The position numbers were made by a program, and so were the translations under genes. The notes beneath the pieces are model-generated. The model ran no database searches, was not told where the DNA came from, and worked only from the letters and a program-made list of their open reading frames with translations. 64,000 nucleotides of DNA, taken from positions 641,001-705,000 of the forward strand of contig NZ_CP040297.1 in NCBI RefSeq assembly GCF_013393945.1, written 5' to 3'. The DNA comes from Nostoc sp. TCL26-01 (GTDB taxonomy: Bacteria; Cyanobacteriota; Cyanobacteriia; Cyanobacteriales; Nostocaceae). How positions within the stretch are numbered: position 1 is the stretch's first letter; every line of letters starts with the position of its first letter. Shown piece by piece: positions 26,020 to 35,494 of the stretch.

Positions 26020-26085
26020 AACTAGCACATTTTTCAAAGGAGGGCTAAAAGCTTTGCCATATAAGGCTTCCAAAATGTGCTAGTT
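26020..26085. repeat. 66-base inverted repeat downstream of GHL10 gene
   Basis: AACTAGCACATTTT (26020-26033) and AAAATGTGCTAGTT (26072-26085) are perfect 14-base arms around 38 bases. It lies 15 bases beyond the stop of the leftward gene. It may be a terminator-like hairpin or a small mobile remnant. Confidence 0.7.
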
Positions 26086-26099
26086 AGAAGATAACCAAT

Positions 26100-28814
26100 T
26101 TAGAGATTTTTAGCACCTAACTCTAGCTGGCGTTCGCCATAACGTAATAGCCTTTCTATGGTTGTCAACCGATTTTCCCAAGCATTGACTTGATAGTTAT
26201 TATCGATGTTTTGCTGACGCATCCAAACTCTAAATAAAGATTGGAAACGTGTTAATGTAGCTCTGGCTGTCAATAACTTAGTTGCAGATGGTGAAGTAGC
26301 TAGTTGATTTAAAGCATTTTGAACTACTTCTACTTGAGCATCAAAATCTGGGATAGTTGCAGAGGAAACTTGCTGTTTTTCATGGCGTAAAAGCAATTGC
26401 CATTCTCGTTTTAATCCAGCGTAGCGAGTTGCAGCTGTTTGAAAAGGTTGACGATAAGGAAGTGGTTCACTCAAAGTTGACTGTCCCTTGCCTTGAGTAT
26501 TGCTAAAGAGTCTTTGTAACTCGTTATTCAAATTTTCGGCGGCAAAAAGCGCATAGCCAGTCACAGGTAAATCTCGAATCAATTGCAGTTGGTCGAATGC
26601 ACCTAATGTGGGTAAGGAAAGTAAGCGAATTCCGGGAATTAATAAACTAGAACCCAATTGAGTAGAACCTATCCAAGGTCTAGCCAGACTTTGAAAACGC
26701 ACAGTATCTTGAGCATAAGTCATGGGAATGATTAAATCGACATCTCCCTGTCTTGCCCATACCTCCCAATGCTGTTGAATTTTTTGGATACGTTCTTGTT
26801 CTGGTAAAGGGAATACAGCCACCGACAAAATCAAGTTCTGGCGCTTTTGCTGCAACATCTGGGCAACTTGCGCGACAAAGCTATCAACTTGCTGGGTGCG
26901 AAATTCTGTCCACTGTCGCCACAGTTCTGTTTGCGAGGGAGTAATATTAACTGGGTCTACACCTGTTGTTTGCTGGAACTGCATTCTTGCAGCTTGTCCA
27001 TATCCGTAAGTTCTGCCAGCACGAGGATCTTGGAAAGGATAGCGGATATAGTCTAGCTGTAAACCGTCTACATCGTATTGAGTGACAATTTCCTCATACA
27101 GCTTGAGTAAATATTGCCGCAGTTCGGGATTAGCGGGGTCGAAAAATGGTTTAGTTTGACCAGAAGGAATTTTTTTACCCTGGTTATCATAGTTTGCCCA
27201 ATCAGGATGAGCTGCAAGTACCGGCCCTGGATAATCTAGGGGAAGATTGAGCAATTCATTGTGACGCTGATTGCCGGCTGCAAACGTCCACACCCAAGCG
27301 TGCAACTCCATCCCGCGTTCATGGGCTAGCTTTACACCAGAGGCAAGAGGATTCCAATTGCGAATGAGGGGGTTTTGCTGGGGTGCAACTTGGCTGGGAT
27401 AAATGGTGTAACCGGCATTGATTGTTTCAAAAAAGACAGTGTTAATTCCTGCTTGCGCTAATCTATCAAAAATTTTAGCCAGTTCTTGTTCACTACCAGC
27501 ACGCACAATTGTTCCCCTATCCAACCAGACAGCCCGGATTTCTGCGGGTGCTAATCTTCTATCTGTAGGAAACTGTCGCCATAAATTTGTTTTGGTGGTG
27601 AGCCATTGTTGACGAGCTAAGGCATAATTTTTACTGGCAACTAATTGGGGGATATTCTTAGCCACCATCCTCGCCTGTGTCATAACTTGTTCTCTGTTGG
27701 GGAGTCTGGTAGTGTGTCGGACTGGTTCTGCCTTGAGAGACTGAGGCTCGTTGGGATTGGTAGAATTGACTGACGCTGCTATGTAGGCGTTTTCTACTCG
27801 ACTAATCAAATTTTCCAGTTCTTGTTGGAGAGCGATCGCCTCCCCACTACCAATTGGTACATTAGAGTTAGGCGCAATATCCCATCGTACTGTCTGTTCT
27901 AGTTGGTCAATAGCTTCTTGGTTATTAATCGCCGTCTTGGGAATCGGCTTACTCACTACAGAATTATTCCCTCTCCCCTGCTCCCCTGCTCCCCTGCTCC
28001 CCTGCTCTCTACTTCTCTGTTCTGGAACGTTCGCCACCGATGTAGAGCAATTTGGCGAACCCCCAGGGATTTTTTTAGTGTCATTGGTTGAGGTGTAACG
28101 AGTCAAGGTTGTTTTTAGCCAAGCAGTATCTAATTCTGCTGTCGAAGCAACATCCGTTCCCCAGCGCCAGCCCAAAAAAGTGGAACGTTCAGTTAACACC
28201 ACAGCCGCAGGATTATCTTTAGAATCCCACACAGCTATAGCTTGACTAGAACTATCATTGGGGATTAACACACCACCCCGTAAATTACCAAATAATTCAC
28301 TATTATTTACCCCAGTGGAAGTTTTTGGGGGTTTGATTTGTTGACTATCATTCAGACTGAAACCCCAATAACTACCCAAGAGCGATTTTAATAACTGACG
28401 GACTCCTGGGGCTGAGAGACTACCGACAGCACCGCTAGCAATCAAACTACCGCCTTTACTCGCCCACTCTTCTAAAGCGATCGCCTGAGCTGGTGTAATG
28501 GTTTCAATATTTGGTAAGAATAATATCCGGCGATCGCCCCAATCTGCTGCACTCTTGACAGTAGATAAAGGAACCACACAATATTCCACCCCAATTGTTT
28601 GCAACCGTTTGGTAATTCCTGACCAATGTTGAGTATTTTCTTGACTTTGCACCACAGTTAAAACCGGTGCTGCATTTGCCGCTTTTGCTGTCAAAATATC
28701 AACACAATTCAGCAAGATTAATTGCACAGTAAAAATGAAGAATCTGGTTTTTTTGCTTGGCAAATTTAGCTTTTTTTTATGGTCTTTTCCCTGATTCTTC
28801 ACTATCACCCTCAC
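26100..28814 (-). CDS. GHL10-type glycoside hydrolase-like exported protein
   Basis: The 904-residue protein has a long basic N-region and a hydrophobic signal (about 24-45) ending AKAANAAP. Residues about 50-250 resemble a glutamine-amidotransferase-like beta-alpha domain. Residues about 425-745 form the GHL10 TIM barrel, with EIRAVWLDRGTIV, HAWVWTFAAGN and YDVDGLQLDYIRYPF. The C-terminal 120 residues are helical. GHL10 proteins are expected to act on glycans outside the membrane; the substrate is unknown. An STRR array codes for EQGSRGAGEQGRG near residue 275. The start is GTG and uncertain, because no ATG is available upstream of the signal. Confidence 0.87.
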   Translation of the reverse strand: MRVIVKNQGKDHKKKLNLPSKKTRFFIFTVQLILLNCVDILTAKAANAAPVLTVVQSQENTQHWSGITKRLQTIGVEYCVVPLSTVKSAADWGDRRILFLPNIETITPAQAIALEEWASKGGSLIASGAVGSLSAPGVRQLLKSLLGSYWGFSLNDSQQIKPPKTSTGVNNSELFGNLRGGVLIPNDSSSQAIAVWDSKDNPAAVVLTERSTFLGWRWGTDVASTAELDTAWLKTTLTRYTSTNDTKKIPGGSPNCSTSVANVPEQRSREQGSRGAGEQGRGNNSVVSKPIPKTAINNQEAIDQLEQTVRWDIAPNSNVPIGSGEAIALQQELENLISRVENAYIAASVNSTNPNEPQSLKAEPVRHTTRLPNREQVMTQARMVAKNIPQLVASKNYALARQQWLTTKTNLWRQFPTDRRLAPAEIRAVWLDRGTIVRAGSEQELAKIFDRLAQAGINTVFFETINAGYTIYPSQVAPQQNPLIRNWNPLASGVKLAHERGMELHAWVWTFAAGNQRHNELLNLPLDYPGPVLAAHPDWANYDNQGKKIPSGQTKPFFDPANPELRQYLLKLYEEIVTQYDVDGLQLDYIRYPFQDPRAGRTYGYGQAARMQFQQTTGVDPVNITPSQTELWRQWTEFRTQQVDSFVAQVAQMLQQKRQNLILSVAVFPLPEQERIQKIQQHWEVWARQGDVDLIIPMTYAQDTVRFQSLARPWIGSTQLGSSLLIPGIRLLSLPTLGAFDQLQLIRDLPVTGYALFAAENLNNELQRLFSNTQGKGQSTLSEPLPYRQPFQTAATRYAGLKREWQLLLRHEKQQVSSATIPDFDAQVEVVQNALNQLATSPSATKLLTARATLTRFQSLFRVWMRQQNIDNNYQVNAWENRLTTIERLLRYGERQLELGAKNL
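27968..28012. repeat. CTCCCCTG tandem repeat inside a coding sequence
   Basis: Four to five copies of the octamer CTCCCCTG occur in frame within the GHL10-like gene, in the linker before its catalytic domain. The octamer is not a multiple of three, so each copy is read in a shifted phase and gives a low-complexity Glu/Gln/Gly/Arg/Ser peptide. Confidence 0.8.
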
Positions 28815-28892
28815 TATTAATTGACTATTACCTATTATTTATGAAGTAAATTAATAATAATTTACCTCCGCGAAAGAACTGATATTTAAAAA

Positions 28893-30233
28893 CTAAACGC
28901 TAACACTATCAGTAATGCAAGTATTGATCAGTTCCTCAACCCCTGCCACAGGTAGGATTTTTGTATGTAATTTCTGCGCCACTTCTGCCACACTCATGTC
29001 ATCTAAAAATACTAGTTCCCCATGTTTAAGCATGACATTAGGGAGTAAAATTCCTTCACCTAAATCTTGTCCTTGTAAATTTAACAGTAAATCATGACCT
29101 GTAATTAATCCGGTGACACTAATAGCTTGACCCCAATAATCACTAGCTAAAGCTTGCATTTTTACTTCCAAACCTGCCACAGTATTTAACCTTTTAACTA
29201 TTGGTTGAAATGCTTTTTCCACAGCATTACCCACCACCCAAGTTAACTTTTTAGGTTTGTCAATTTTTGCTGGTAATAATTCTGTCGCCGTCTGGGCAAA
29301 TTGCTTGAGAAATAAGCGAATCGAACCGACACCGTTATCGATTTGCGGATATTCTTCATACTCAGCCTCACTGGGTAAATCCTCCCCAGCAATCAAAAAC
29401 CACTCATCAGCTAACCAAGCAACATTAGAACTAAATTTTTGCCGAAATTCTTTTGTGAGTAACTGCACTTGAGCAATCACTTCTTGGGCTTTTTCTCTAG
29501 TCACTGGTACAAGTTCGTCTTCTTCAGGACGAAATCGGGTTAAACCGACTGGTACAACAGCGACTGAAGCAACGGTAGGCACATCCCCGGTATGAAAAGA
29601 CGTTAAATCCCGTAGTGTTTGTTCCAAATGTTTGCCATCATTTATACCAGGACACACCACAACTTGAGCATGGATTTGCAGCCGTCTTTCCTGAAACCAC
29701 CGCAGTTGCTCTAATATTTGTCCTGCGCGGGGATTTTTCAGCAATCTAATTCTGACATCCGCTTCCGTTGCATGAACTGACACATACAAAGGAGACAAGC
29801 GCATCTGTTCAATCCGTTGCCATTCCCTCTCTGGTAAATTAGTCAGAGTTAAATAAGAACCATACAAAAAACTGAGACGATAATCGTCATCTTTTAAATA
29901 CAGACTAGAACGCTTACCTGGGGGTTGTTGGTCGATAAAGCAAAACGGACAACGGTTATTACATTGAATTAAACCATCAAACAAAGCCGTTGCAAACTCT
30001 AGACCCAGGTCTTCATCGTAGTCTTTTTCAATTTCAATATAATGAGTTTTGCCAGACGCATCCAAAACTTCCAACTCCAGAAATTCGTCTGAGCAGAGAA
30101 ACTTATAATCAATTAAATCACGGGGACGTGTGCCATTGATCGCAGCGATCGCATCCCCCACTTCAAAACCAATCTCAGCTGCAATGGAGTCTGGTATTAC
30201 CTTAGTGATTTTAGCCGGACGAATATTAGTCAT
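28893..30233 (-). CDS. Cyanobacterial PDZ-radical SAM-DUF512 protein (TIGR03279-like)
   Basis: The N-terminus (about 1-70) is PDZ-like: PAKITKVIPDSIAAEIGFEVGDAIAAING. A radical-SAM-like cluster motif, CNNRCPFCFIDQQPPGKR, follows with LKDDDYRLSFLYGSYLTLTNL, then a DUF512 C-terminal half with PVGLTRFRPEED. This layout matches the cyanobacterial FeS oxidoreductase family I know as TIGR03279; the reaction is unknown. I place the start at the ATG at 30233 because the seven upstream codons run into GTCAAAAGTCAACGG-type repeats. Confidence 0.9.
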   Translation of the reverse strand: MTNIRPAKITKVIPDSIAAEIGFEVGDAIAAINGTRPRDLIDYKFLCSDEFLELEVLDASGKTHYIEIEKDYDEDLGLEFATALFDGLIQCNNRCPFCFIDQQPPGKRSSLYLKDDDYRLSFLYGSYLTLTNLPEREWQRIEQMRLSPLYVSVHATEADVRIRLLKNPRAGQILEQLRWFQERRLQIHAQVVVCPGINDGKHLEQTLRDLTSFHTGDVPTVASVAVVPVGLTRFRPEEDELVPVTREKAQEVIAQVQLLTKEFRQKFSSNVAWLADEWFLIAGEDLPSEAEYEEYPQIDNGVGSIRLFLKQFAQTATELLPAKIDKPKKLTWVVGNAVEKAFQPIVKRLNTVAGLEVKMQALASDYWGQAISVTGLITGHDLLLNLQGQDLGEGILLPNVMLKHGELVFLDDMSVAEVAQKLHTKILPVAGVEELINTCITDSVSV

Positions 30234-30502
30234 GAGTCCATAGTCAAAAGTCAACGGTCAAAAGTGTATAGTCAACGGAACGACTAGAAACTAATGACTA
30301 CTGAAAATCAGGAATTGATACTCCACTTATTATTGTTACAGTTTCTCAACCTTGAGCAAAGCTAGATTCATCAGAGTTTTATTTTCTATAAGTGTTTTTA
30401 CATAAATTATCTTCTAACAAAAGCAGCTGCAACCCTGATTGTACCTCTACTTCTAGTTGTTAATACTGAAATATGGGATTTGGCTTGAAAATGCCAGTAC
30501 CT

Positions 30503-30562
30503 TGGCGACTAGAAGTCGCAGCTAAACAAACAAAACCCACCTACGTGAGTTGAAAATAATTG
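30503..30562. repeat. Dispersed repeat, GCGACTTCTAGTCGC family, copy 2
   Basis: GGCGACTAGAAGTCGC is followed by AGCTAAACAAACAAAACCCA and CCTACGTGAGTTG. It is the inverse of the copy at 25915-25966. Confidence 0.75.
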
Positions 30563-30677
30563 AGCTTTCATGAGTCTGCGTAAGCATACTTTGCTTGTGT
30601 ATTAGCGAATTATATTCGCCTCATACTTTTCAAACATTCTCTTAGCCTAAGAACTTCTCAATATTTGTTGCAATCTC

Positions 30678-30707
30678 AGCAGTCAGTATTAATTCCTACT
30701 GACTGCT
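30678..30707. terminator. Hairpin downstream of uppP
   Basis: AGCAGTCAGTA (30678-30688) and TACTGACTGCT (30697-30707) form an 11-base perfect stem with an 8-base loop, 17 bases past the uppP stop. The T-rich side (AAATTTTT) lies on the plus strand, so its role as a uppP terminator is uncertain. Confidence 0.5.
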
Positions 30708-30724
30708 AAATTTTTGACGACGGT

Positions 30725-31687
30725 TCAACTATTGTTCAACAGTCCGGCGCTAATTGCACCTAAAATGGCAATACCAAATGCTAGCCGATACCAAATAAAT
30801 ACCCAAGTACTTTGAGTTTTCAGGAAGCGTAACAATCCCGCGATCGCTATGTATGAAAAAATAGCAGCAGAAATGACTCCCACAACTAGGGGAATTAGCG
30901 CACCATCTCCTAAACCTGTACTGACAACATCCTTTAACTCGACTAACCCAGCCAAGGTAATCGCCGGAATCCCCAATAAAAAGGAAAATCTAGCGGCTGT
31001 TTCCCGTTGTAAGCCCATGAATAACCCGCCGGTGAGGGTGGAACCGGAACGGGAGACACCAGGAATTAAGGCTAGTGATTGAGTTAAACCCATCAATAAC
31101 CCATCCTGCATTGTCAAATGTTCAAAATCTCGTTCCCGTTTGCCAAGTTTTTCCGCTAACCCCAACAACAGCGACATCACTATCGAAGCAATAGCGATCG
31201 CACCTAAACTTCTGATGGGGGAATTATCATAGTCAGGAATAAATTTTTTAATCAACAACCCAAAAAAGATAATTGGTAAAGTTCCTAAAAGAATCCCCAA
31301 CAATAGGCGCAAATCATAATCATCATAATCTTTGTGAGCGATCGCTCTCGTCGCTCCTTTGACGATTCTGGCTAAATCACCCCAAAAATACCACAGCACG
31401 GCGGCAATACTACCCAACTGAATAATAGCTGTGAACGCTACCCCCGGATCACCCCAACCCAACGCTACAGGTACAACTTTCAGATGAGCTGTGCTACTGA
31501 TGGGCAAAAACTCGGTGATTCCTTGGACAAAACCCAAAACAATCGCTTGTAAGATATTCATCTGCTGCACCCCGCTACCTACTGGACTAGGTTGGGCGCT
31601 GACAATTTCTAAGGGAAATACCACCACGGACAAAGCCGCAGATACTGCACTAACCAGCACGAGCCATTGACGTTTCAATAAAGCCAT
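30725..31687 (-). CDS. uppP: Undecaprenyl-diphosphatase
   Basis: It recycles undecaprenyl diphosphate to the monophosphate carrier for peptidoglycan and polysaccharide export. The family motifs are present: GFVQGITEFLPISSTAHL (about 53-70) and LIPGVSRSGSTLTGGLFMGLQRE (about 206-228). About eight membrane helices are visible. At 320 residues it is longer than the usual ~270 because of an N-terminal hydrophobic extension that looks like a signal sequence (VSAVSAALSVVVFPLEIVSAQPS), a feature I associate with cyanobacterial forms. Confidence 0.95.
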   Translation of the reverse strand: MALLKRQWLVLVSAVSAALSVVVFPLEIVSAQPSPVGSGVQQMNILQAIVLGFVQGITEFLPISSTAHLKVVPVALGWGDPGVAFTAIIQLGSIAAVLWYFWGDLARIVKGATRAIAHKDYDDYDLRLLLGILLGTLPIIFFGLLIKKFIPDYDNSPIRSLGAIAIASIVMSLLLGLAEKLGKRERDFEHLTMQDGLLMGLTQSLALIPGVSRSGSTLTGGLFMGLQRETAARFSFLLGIPAITLAGLVELKDVVSTGLGDGALIPLVVGVISAAIFSYIAIAGLLRFLKTQSTWVFIWYRLAFGIAILGAISAGLLNNS

Positions 31688-31763
31688 TAGTTTAAATGCG
31701 ATCGCTGTAATGACAATTAAATAAACAAACAGCTATCAAGATAAGCTTCCAGGAAAATAACAC

Positions 31764-31998
31764 AATAGTCATTAGTCCATAGTCAATAGTCCATAGTCAT
31801 TAGTCATTAGTCAATAGGTAATGGGTAATGGGTAATAGGTAATAGGTAACAGGTAACAGGTAACAGGTAACAGGTAACAGGTAATAGGTAATAGGGAATA
31901 GGCAAGAGTTATTCTCTCCTTGTCCCCTTGTCCCCTTGTCCCCTTGTCCCCTTGTCCCCTTGTCCCCTTGTCCCCTTGTCCCCAATCCCCAATCCCCA
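31764..31998. repeat. Long STRR array (TAGTCAT, AGGTAAC, TGTCCCCT units)
   Basis: Three repeat types are joined: TAGTCAT/TAGTCCA heptamers (31764-31813), GGTAATA/GGTAACA heptamers (31816-31900) and eight TGTCCCCT octamers (31921-31984), ending in CCCAAT units. Open frames through it encode only periodic peptides and are not genes. Confidence 0.88.
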
Positions 31999-32090
31999 CT
32001 CTTGGTGTAGTAAGATATAAATCCCCCCCAGGGGTATTTTCGGATATGTTATCTTGAGTAATATAAATTTTAGTAACAATTATTAAAACT

Positions 32091-32870
32091 TTGATTAACA
32101 ATACATTGGTTTCTTACGCAGCTTCTACCACTTCAAATATTACAGAATTACACCCCAGTGAAATTGAGCAGAAGAATATTCAGGAGTTGGAATCTACGCT
32201 GCACGCTTCGCCTTCTTTGCCCATTGTTGTAGTCACCAGACAAACTTGGCTAGTGTTTGCCGCCGCAGTGTTTCTGGTGTCAGTGCCAGTATTTATCGAA
32301 GCGCCATTAGTGCGATCGCTACCTAGTTTAAGTTTAGCGATTACAGGGTTTTGGGTGTGGCTGAGTTTTCAGTTAATGTCACGTTCCGCAACATATGTGT
32401 GGGGGGATTTGCTCTTAGGTTTTAGCTGGAGTTGGTTGGCGGGTGCAATTTACTGGGGTTGGCTACGTTGGGAACCTGCATGGCATTTACCAGTAGAGTC
32501 TATCGGACTGCCTTTTGCCTGTTGGTGTCTAGCACGAAATTGGGGCAAAGTTGGTAATTGGTTTTATTTAGGTTCTTTACTCGGCACAGTGTTAACAGAT
32601 GTGTATTTTTATTTAGTAGATTTAATGCCTTACTGGCGGCAAATTATGCAGGTAGAACCTGATAGTGTGTCGCCAATTTTACAAGCCGCAGTCAGACAAG
32701 TGCAAACACCTTGGGGGCAATCCTGGGCAGTATTTCTGGCTTTGGCACTCCTGACTATAGGCATGATTCCTCTCAGTAAAAAACAGAAGCACTGGTATGC
32801 TTTTGCTGGTGCAGTCTTAAGTACAATATTGGTAGACAGTTTATTTTTATTCGCTGCTTTAGCAGCTTAA
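32091..32870 (+). CDS. DUF3120-like membrane protein
   Basis: This protein of up to 259 residues has six to seven hydrophobic segments from about residue 50 on. It contains FLVSVPVFIEAPLVRSLPSLSLAITGFWVW and GDLLLGFSWSWLAGAIYWGWLRWEP, a pattern I associate with the cyanobacterial DUF3120 family of unknown function. The acidic N-terminal 45 residues are not membrane-bound. There is no ATG: TTG at 32091 or 32106 are the candidate starts and neither has a clear ribosome site. Confidence 0.75.
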   Translation: MINNTLVSYAASTTSNITELHPSEIEQKNIQELESTLHASPSLPIVVVTRQTWLVFAAAVFLVSVPVFIEAPLVRSLPSLSLAITGFWVWLSFQLMSRSATYVWGDLLLGFSWSWLAGAIYWGWLRWEPAWHLPVESIGLPFACWCLARNWGKVGNWFYLGSLLGTVLTDVYFYLVDLMPYWRQIMQVEPDSVSPILQAAVRQVQTPWGQSWAVFLALALLTIGMIPLSKKQKHWYAFAGAVLSTILVDSLFLFAALAA

Positions 32871-32872
32871 AG

Positions 32873-32990
32873 TGGGGGGATGGGGAGATGGGGGGAAAGT
32901 TCTTCTCCTTGTCCCTGTATCCCCTTGTCCCCTTGTCCCCCTATCCCCTTATCCCCTTGTCCCTCTATCCTGTTATCCCCTTATCCATTT
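32873..32990. repeat. STRR array (GGGGAGAT and CCCCTTGT/CCCCTTAT units)
   Basis: GGGGA-rich units (32873-32897) are followed by CCTTGTCCC/CCTATCCCC units up to about 32990. The 73-codon frame across it is an artefact. Confidence 0.8.
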
Positions 32991-33199
32991 CCTTACTTTC
33001 TAGTACAAGTATTGTGGACGTTAATAAGCTGTATATTAGTTTCTGATGGCTGCTGTGTGTTGGTTAAGTCATCAGCTTTTGTTCAAGAGTTAATAGTTTA
33101 GAGACGTGTTACGGCACATCTGTACTCTATAGTCGCAGCTATAGAAGATTAACTTTAACTTGTTGATGGCTGTTTGCTTAAAACTTTTATTTCAGTTTG

Positions 33200-33649
33200 A
33201 TGGAAAGAGGTAGAAAAATCGTGAAAGGATTGGTGCGTTTATTAACAGTATTTAGTTTGTTACTAGGCTGCTGGGGATGGTTGGGAACAACTCAGATTGC
33301 CCAAGCTGCTAGTTTCTCAAATTTTGTTGTTCCGCAAGTTCCAGTTTTAGCAACTGAACTCCGGAATCGGGCAGATGCCAAACTAGCAACAGACTTTGGT
33401 AAAAAAATCGATTTGAATAATACCAACGTAAGAGCTTTTCAACAATATCCAGGGTTATACCCAACTCTGGCTAGAAAAATTATCAAAAATGCTCCTTACG
33501 GCAAGGTAGAGGATATCTTGAATCTACCAGGATTGAGCGATCGCCAAAAGCAAATTTTGCAAGCTAACTTTGACAACTTCACTGTCACAGAACTAGAATC
33601 TGTATTCAATGAAGGAGACGATCGCTTTAACAACGGTATCTACAGATAA
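33200..33649 (+). CDS. psbU: Photosystem II 12 kDa extrinsic protein PsbU
   Basis: PsbU sits on the lumenal side of photosystem II and stabilises the oxygen-evolving manganese cluster and chloride/calcium binding. The precursor has a twin-basic N-region, a hydrophobic core and the cleavage site QIAQAASF near residue 34. The mature part shows [45 protein letters not shown] and [18 protein letters not shown], the helix-hairpin-helix-like body of the family. The ATG at 33200 is preferred to the TTG just before it. A terminator follows at 33684. Confidence 0.97.
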   Translation: MERGRKIVKGLVRLLTVFSLLLGCWGWLGTTQIAQAASFSNFVVPQVPVLATELRNRADAKLATDFGKKIDLNNTNVRAFQQYPGLYPTLARKIIKNAPYGKVEDILNLPGLSDRQKQILQANFDNFTVTELESVFNEGDDRFNNGIYR

Positions 33650-33683
33650 CTCAATTTGCAGTTAATGTAGCGAAAATCAGCCC

Positions 33684-33717
33684 ACTCCCAAATCTCTGGG
33701 GGTGGGAGTCTTATTAT
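33684..33717 (+). terminator. psbU terminator
   Basis: ACTCCCA (33684-33690) and TGGGAGT (33703-33709) form a 7-base stem, followed by CTTATTATT. It lies 34 bases after the psbU stop. Confidence 0.65.
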
Positions 33718-33727
33718 TGAAGAAAGG

Positions 33728-33815
33728 TATTGGTGATTGGGTACTGGTGATTGGGTATTGGGAAAACTCTTCTCCAGTTCCCAGTCCCCAGTCCCTAGTC
33801 CCCACTCCCCATTTC
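33728..33815. repeat. STRR array before nadB
   Basis: TGATTGG/GTACTGG units are followed by AGTCCCC/AGTTCCC heptamers, directly upstream of the nadB start. The upstream extension of the nadB frame through this array encodes a repeat peptide. Confidence 0.8.
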
Positions 33816-33820
33816 TAACC

Positions 33821-35494
33821 TTGACAGATATTCCTCTCCAATTTGATGTTTTAGTAGTCGGTGCTGGTGCAGCTGGGCTGTATACAGCGCTGTGTTTGCC
33901 AGAATCTTTACGAGTCGGTTTGATCACCAAAGAAACAGTTGCTTTGTCGGCTAGCGATTGGGCGCAAGGTGGTATAGCCGCAGCGATCGCACCGGATGAT
34001 TCTCCGGCTTTACACATTGAAGATACACTCCATGCAGGTGCTGGTTTGTGTGACATCACCGCAGTAGAATTTCTTGCCCAAAAAGCACCCAGTTGTATTC
34101 AATCTCTGGTGAATTTGGGAGTAGCTTTTGATCGTCATGGGCAAACCTTAGCGTTAACCCTGGAAGCAGCCCATTCCCGTCACCGTGTTCTTCACGCCGC
34201 CGATACCACGGGTAGAGAAGTGACAACTACCCTCACAGCCCAAGTCTTACGTCGTCAAAATATCCAAGTGATTCAGCAAGCTTTGGCTTTAAGTTTGTGG
34301 CTGGAACCAGAGACAAATCGCTGTCAAGGGATTAGCCTGTTTTACCAAGGTAAAATTACCTGGGTGAAAGCTCAAGCTGTAGTCCTAGCAACTGGTGGTG
34401 GTGGACAGGTATTTGCCCAAACTACCAACCCCGCAGTCAGTACAGGCGATGGAGTAGCGATCGCTTGGCGGGCTGGGGCAATTTTGCGAGACTTAGAATT
34501 TGTGCAATTTCACCCTACAGCCCTGACTAAACCTGGTGCTGATCGTTTTCTCATCAGTGAAGCTGTACGTGGTGAAGGCGCACACCTAATTGATGACACA
34601 GGACGACGCTTTGCTTTTGACTATCATCCAGCTGGGGAATTAGCCCCTAGAGATGTTGTCAGTCGGGCAATTTTTAGCCATCTGCAAAGTACTGCCATTG
34701 ATCTTGCCACAGCCCATGTGTGGTTAGATATGCGTCCGATTCCCGCCGATAAGATTCAGCAACGCTTTCCCAACATTGTGAAAGTTTGTCAGCATTGGGG
34801 AATTGATGTCTTTCATGAACCCATCCCTGTCGCCCCAGCCGCTCATTACTGGATGGGGGGAATTGCTACTGATCTGCAAAATCAAACCAATATTCCCGGC
34901 TTGTATGCGGTGGGAGAAACTGCCAGTACGGGAGTACATGGTGCGAACCGCCTAGCCAGTAATTCTCTGTTGGAATGTATTGTGTTTGGCGCACAGTTGG
35001 CTAATATTCAACTGGCAAATGAGAACATACACGTACAAATTCCCGAATTACCATTACGAAAATTTAACATTGATGCGAGTGAATGGTACAGCCAAAAAAA
35101 CCAGTTAGCTGCTTTACGAAAAAAGCTACCGCGTTTAGTCTGGCAAAGTGCCGGGATTTGTCGAGAACATTCAGTTTTAGCTGAGGCGATCGCCACTGTA
35201 GAATCTTGGCAGCAAGATTTTGCTAAATTGCCTCTGAGTCAATTTTTGTTATCTCTACGTCCCCAAGAACCTGTTAGCTTTAGTTTTCCTGATGCTGAAC
35301 AGCAATTACGGCTATGGGCGGAAACAGGCAATTTACTCGATGTGGCTGATTTGATTCTTAAGAGTGCTGCTTTTAGAACTGAAAGTCGGGGTGGACACTA
35401 CCGATTGGACTATCCTCAACCTAATGCACTTTGGCAAGTCCACACACTAGTACAAAAACACCAATGGAGCAAATCTTCCTTGTTGAAATCTTAA
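33821..35494 (+). CDS. nadB: L-aspartate oxidase
   Basis: It oxidises aspartate to iminoaspartate, the first step of de novo NAD synthesis. FAD-site DVLVVGAGAAGLYTA lies near the N-terminus; HRVLHAADTTGREVTTTL, ATGGGGQVFAQTTNP, LEFVQFHPTAL, SEAVRGEGAHLID and GLYAVGETASTGVHGANRLASNSLLE follow, all typical of NadB. I choose the TTG at 33821 (TDIPLQFDV) because the longer frame starting at 33737 reads through STRR repeats; there is no ATG between. The start remains uncertain. The other NAD genes lie 20 kb away at 10.5-15.1 kb. Confidence 0.94.
   Translation: MTDIPLQFDVLVVGAGAAGLYTALCLPESLRVGLITKETVALSASDWAQGGIAAAIAPDDSPALHIEDTLHAGAGLCDITAVEFLAQKAPSCIQSLVNLGVAFDRHGQTLALTLEAAHSRHRVLHAADTTGREVTTTLTAQVLRRQNIQVIQQALALSLWLEPETNRCQGISLFYQGKITWVKAQAVVLATGGGGQVFAQTTNPAVSTGDGVAIAWRAGAILRDLEFVQFHPTALTKPGADRFLISEAVRGEGAHLIDDTGRRFAFDYHPAGELAPRDVVSRAIFSHLQSTAIDLATAHVWLDMRPIPADKIQQRFPNIVKVCQHWGIDVFHEPIPVAPAAHYWMGGIATDLQNQTNIPGLYAVGETASTGVHGANRLASNSLLECIVFGAQLANIQLANENIHVQIPELPLRKFNIDASEWYSQKNQLAALRKKLPRLVWQSAGICREHSVLAEAIATVESWQQDFAKLPLSQFLLSLRPQEPVSFSFPDAEQQLRLWAETGNLLDVADLILKSAAFRTESRGGHYRLDYPQPNALWQVHTLVQKHQWSKSSLLKS

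Larger units (their letters stand above)
30234..30724. other. Intergenic region between radical-SAM gene and uppP
   Basis: The gap contains diverged STRR heptamers next to 30240, a dispersed repeat copy (30503-30562) and a hairpin (30678-30707). No gene is seen. Confidence 0.5.

Noticed and set aside
31800..32101. Minus-strand frames of 61 and 96 codons encoding GTRGQGDK repeats
   Set aside because: The periodic peptides are a direct translation of TGTCCCCT and GGTAACA tandem repeats.
32880..33101. A 73-codon plus-strand frame rich in LSPCP
   Set aside because: It is the translation of a CCCCTTGT-type STRR array between the DUF3120-like gene and psbU.
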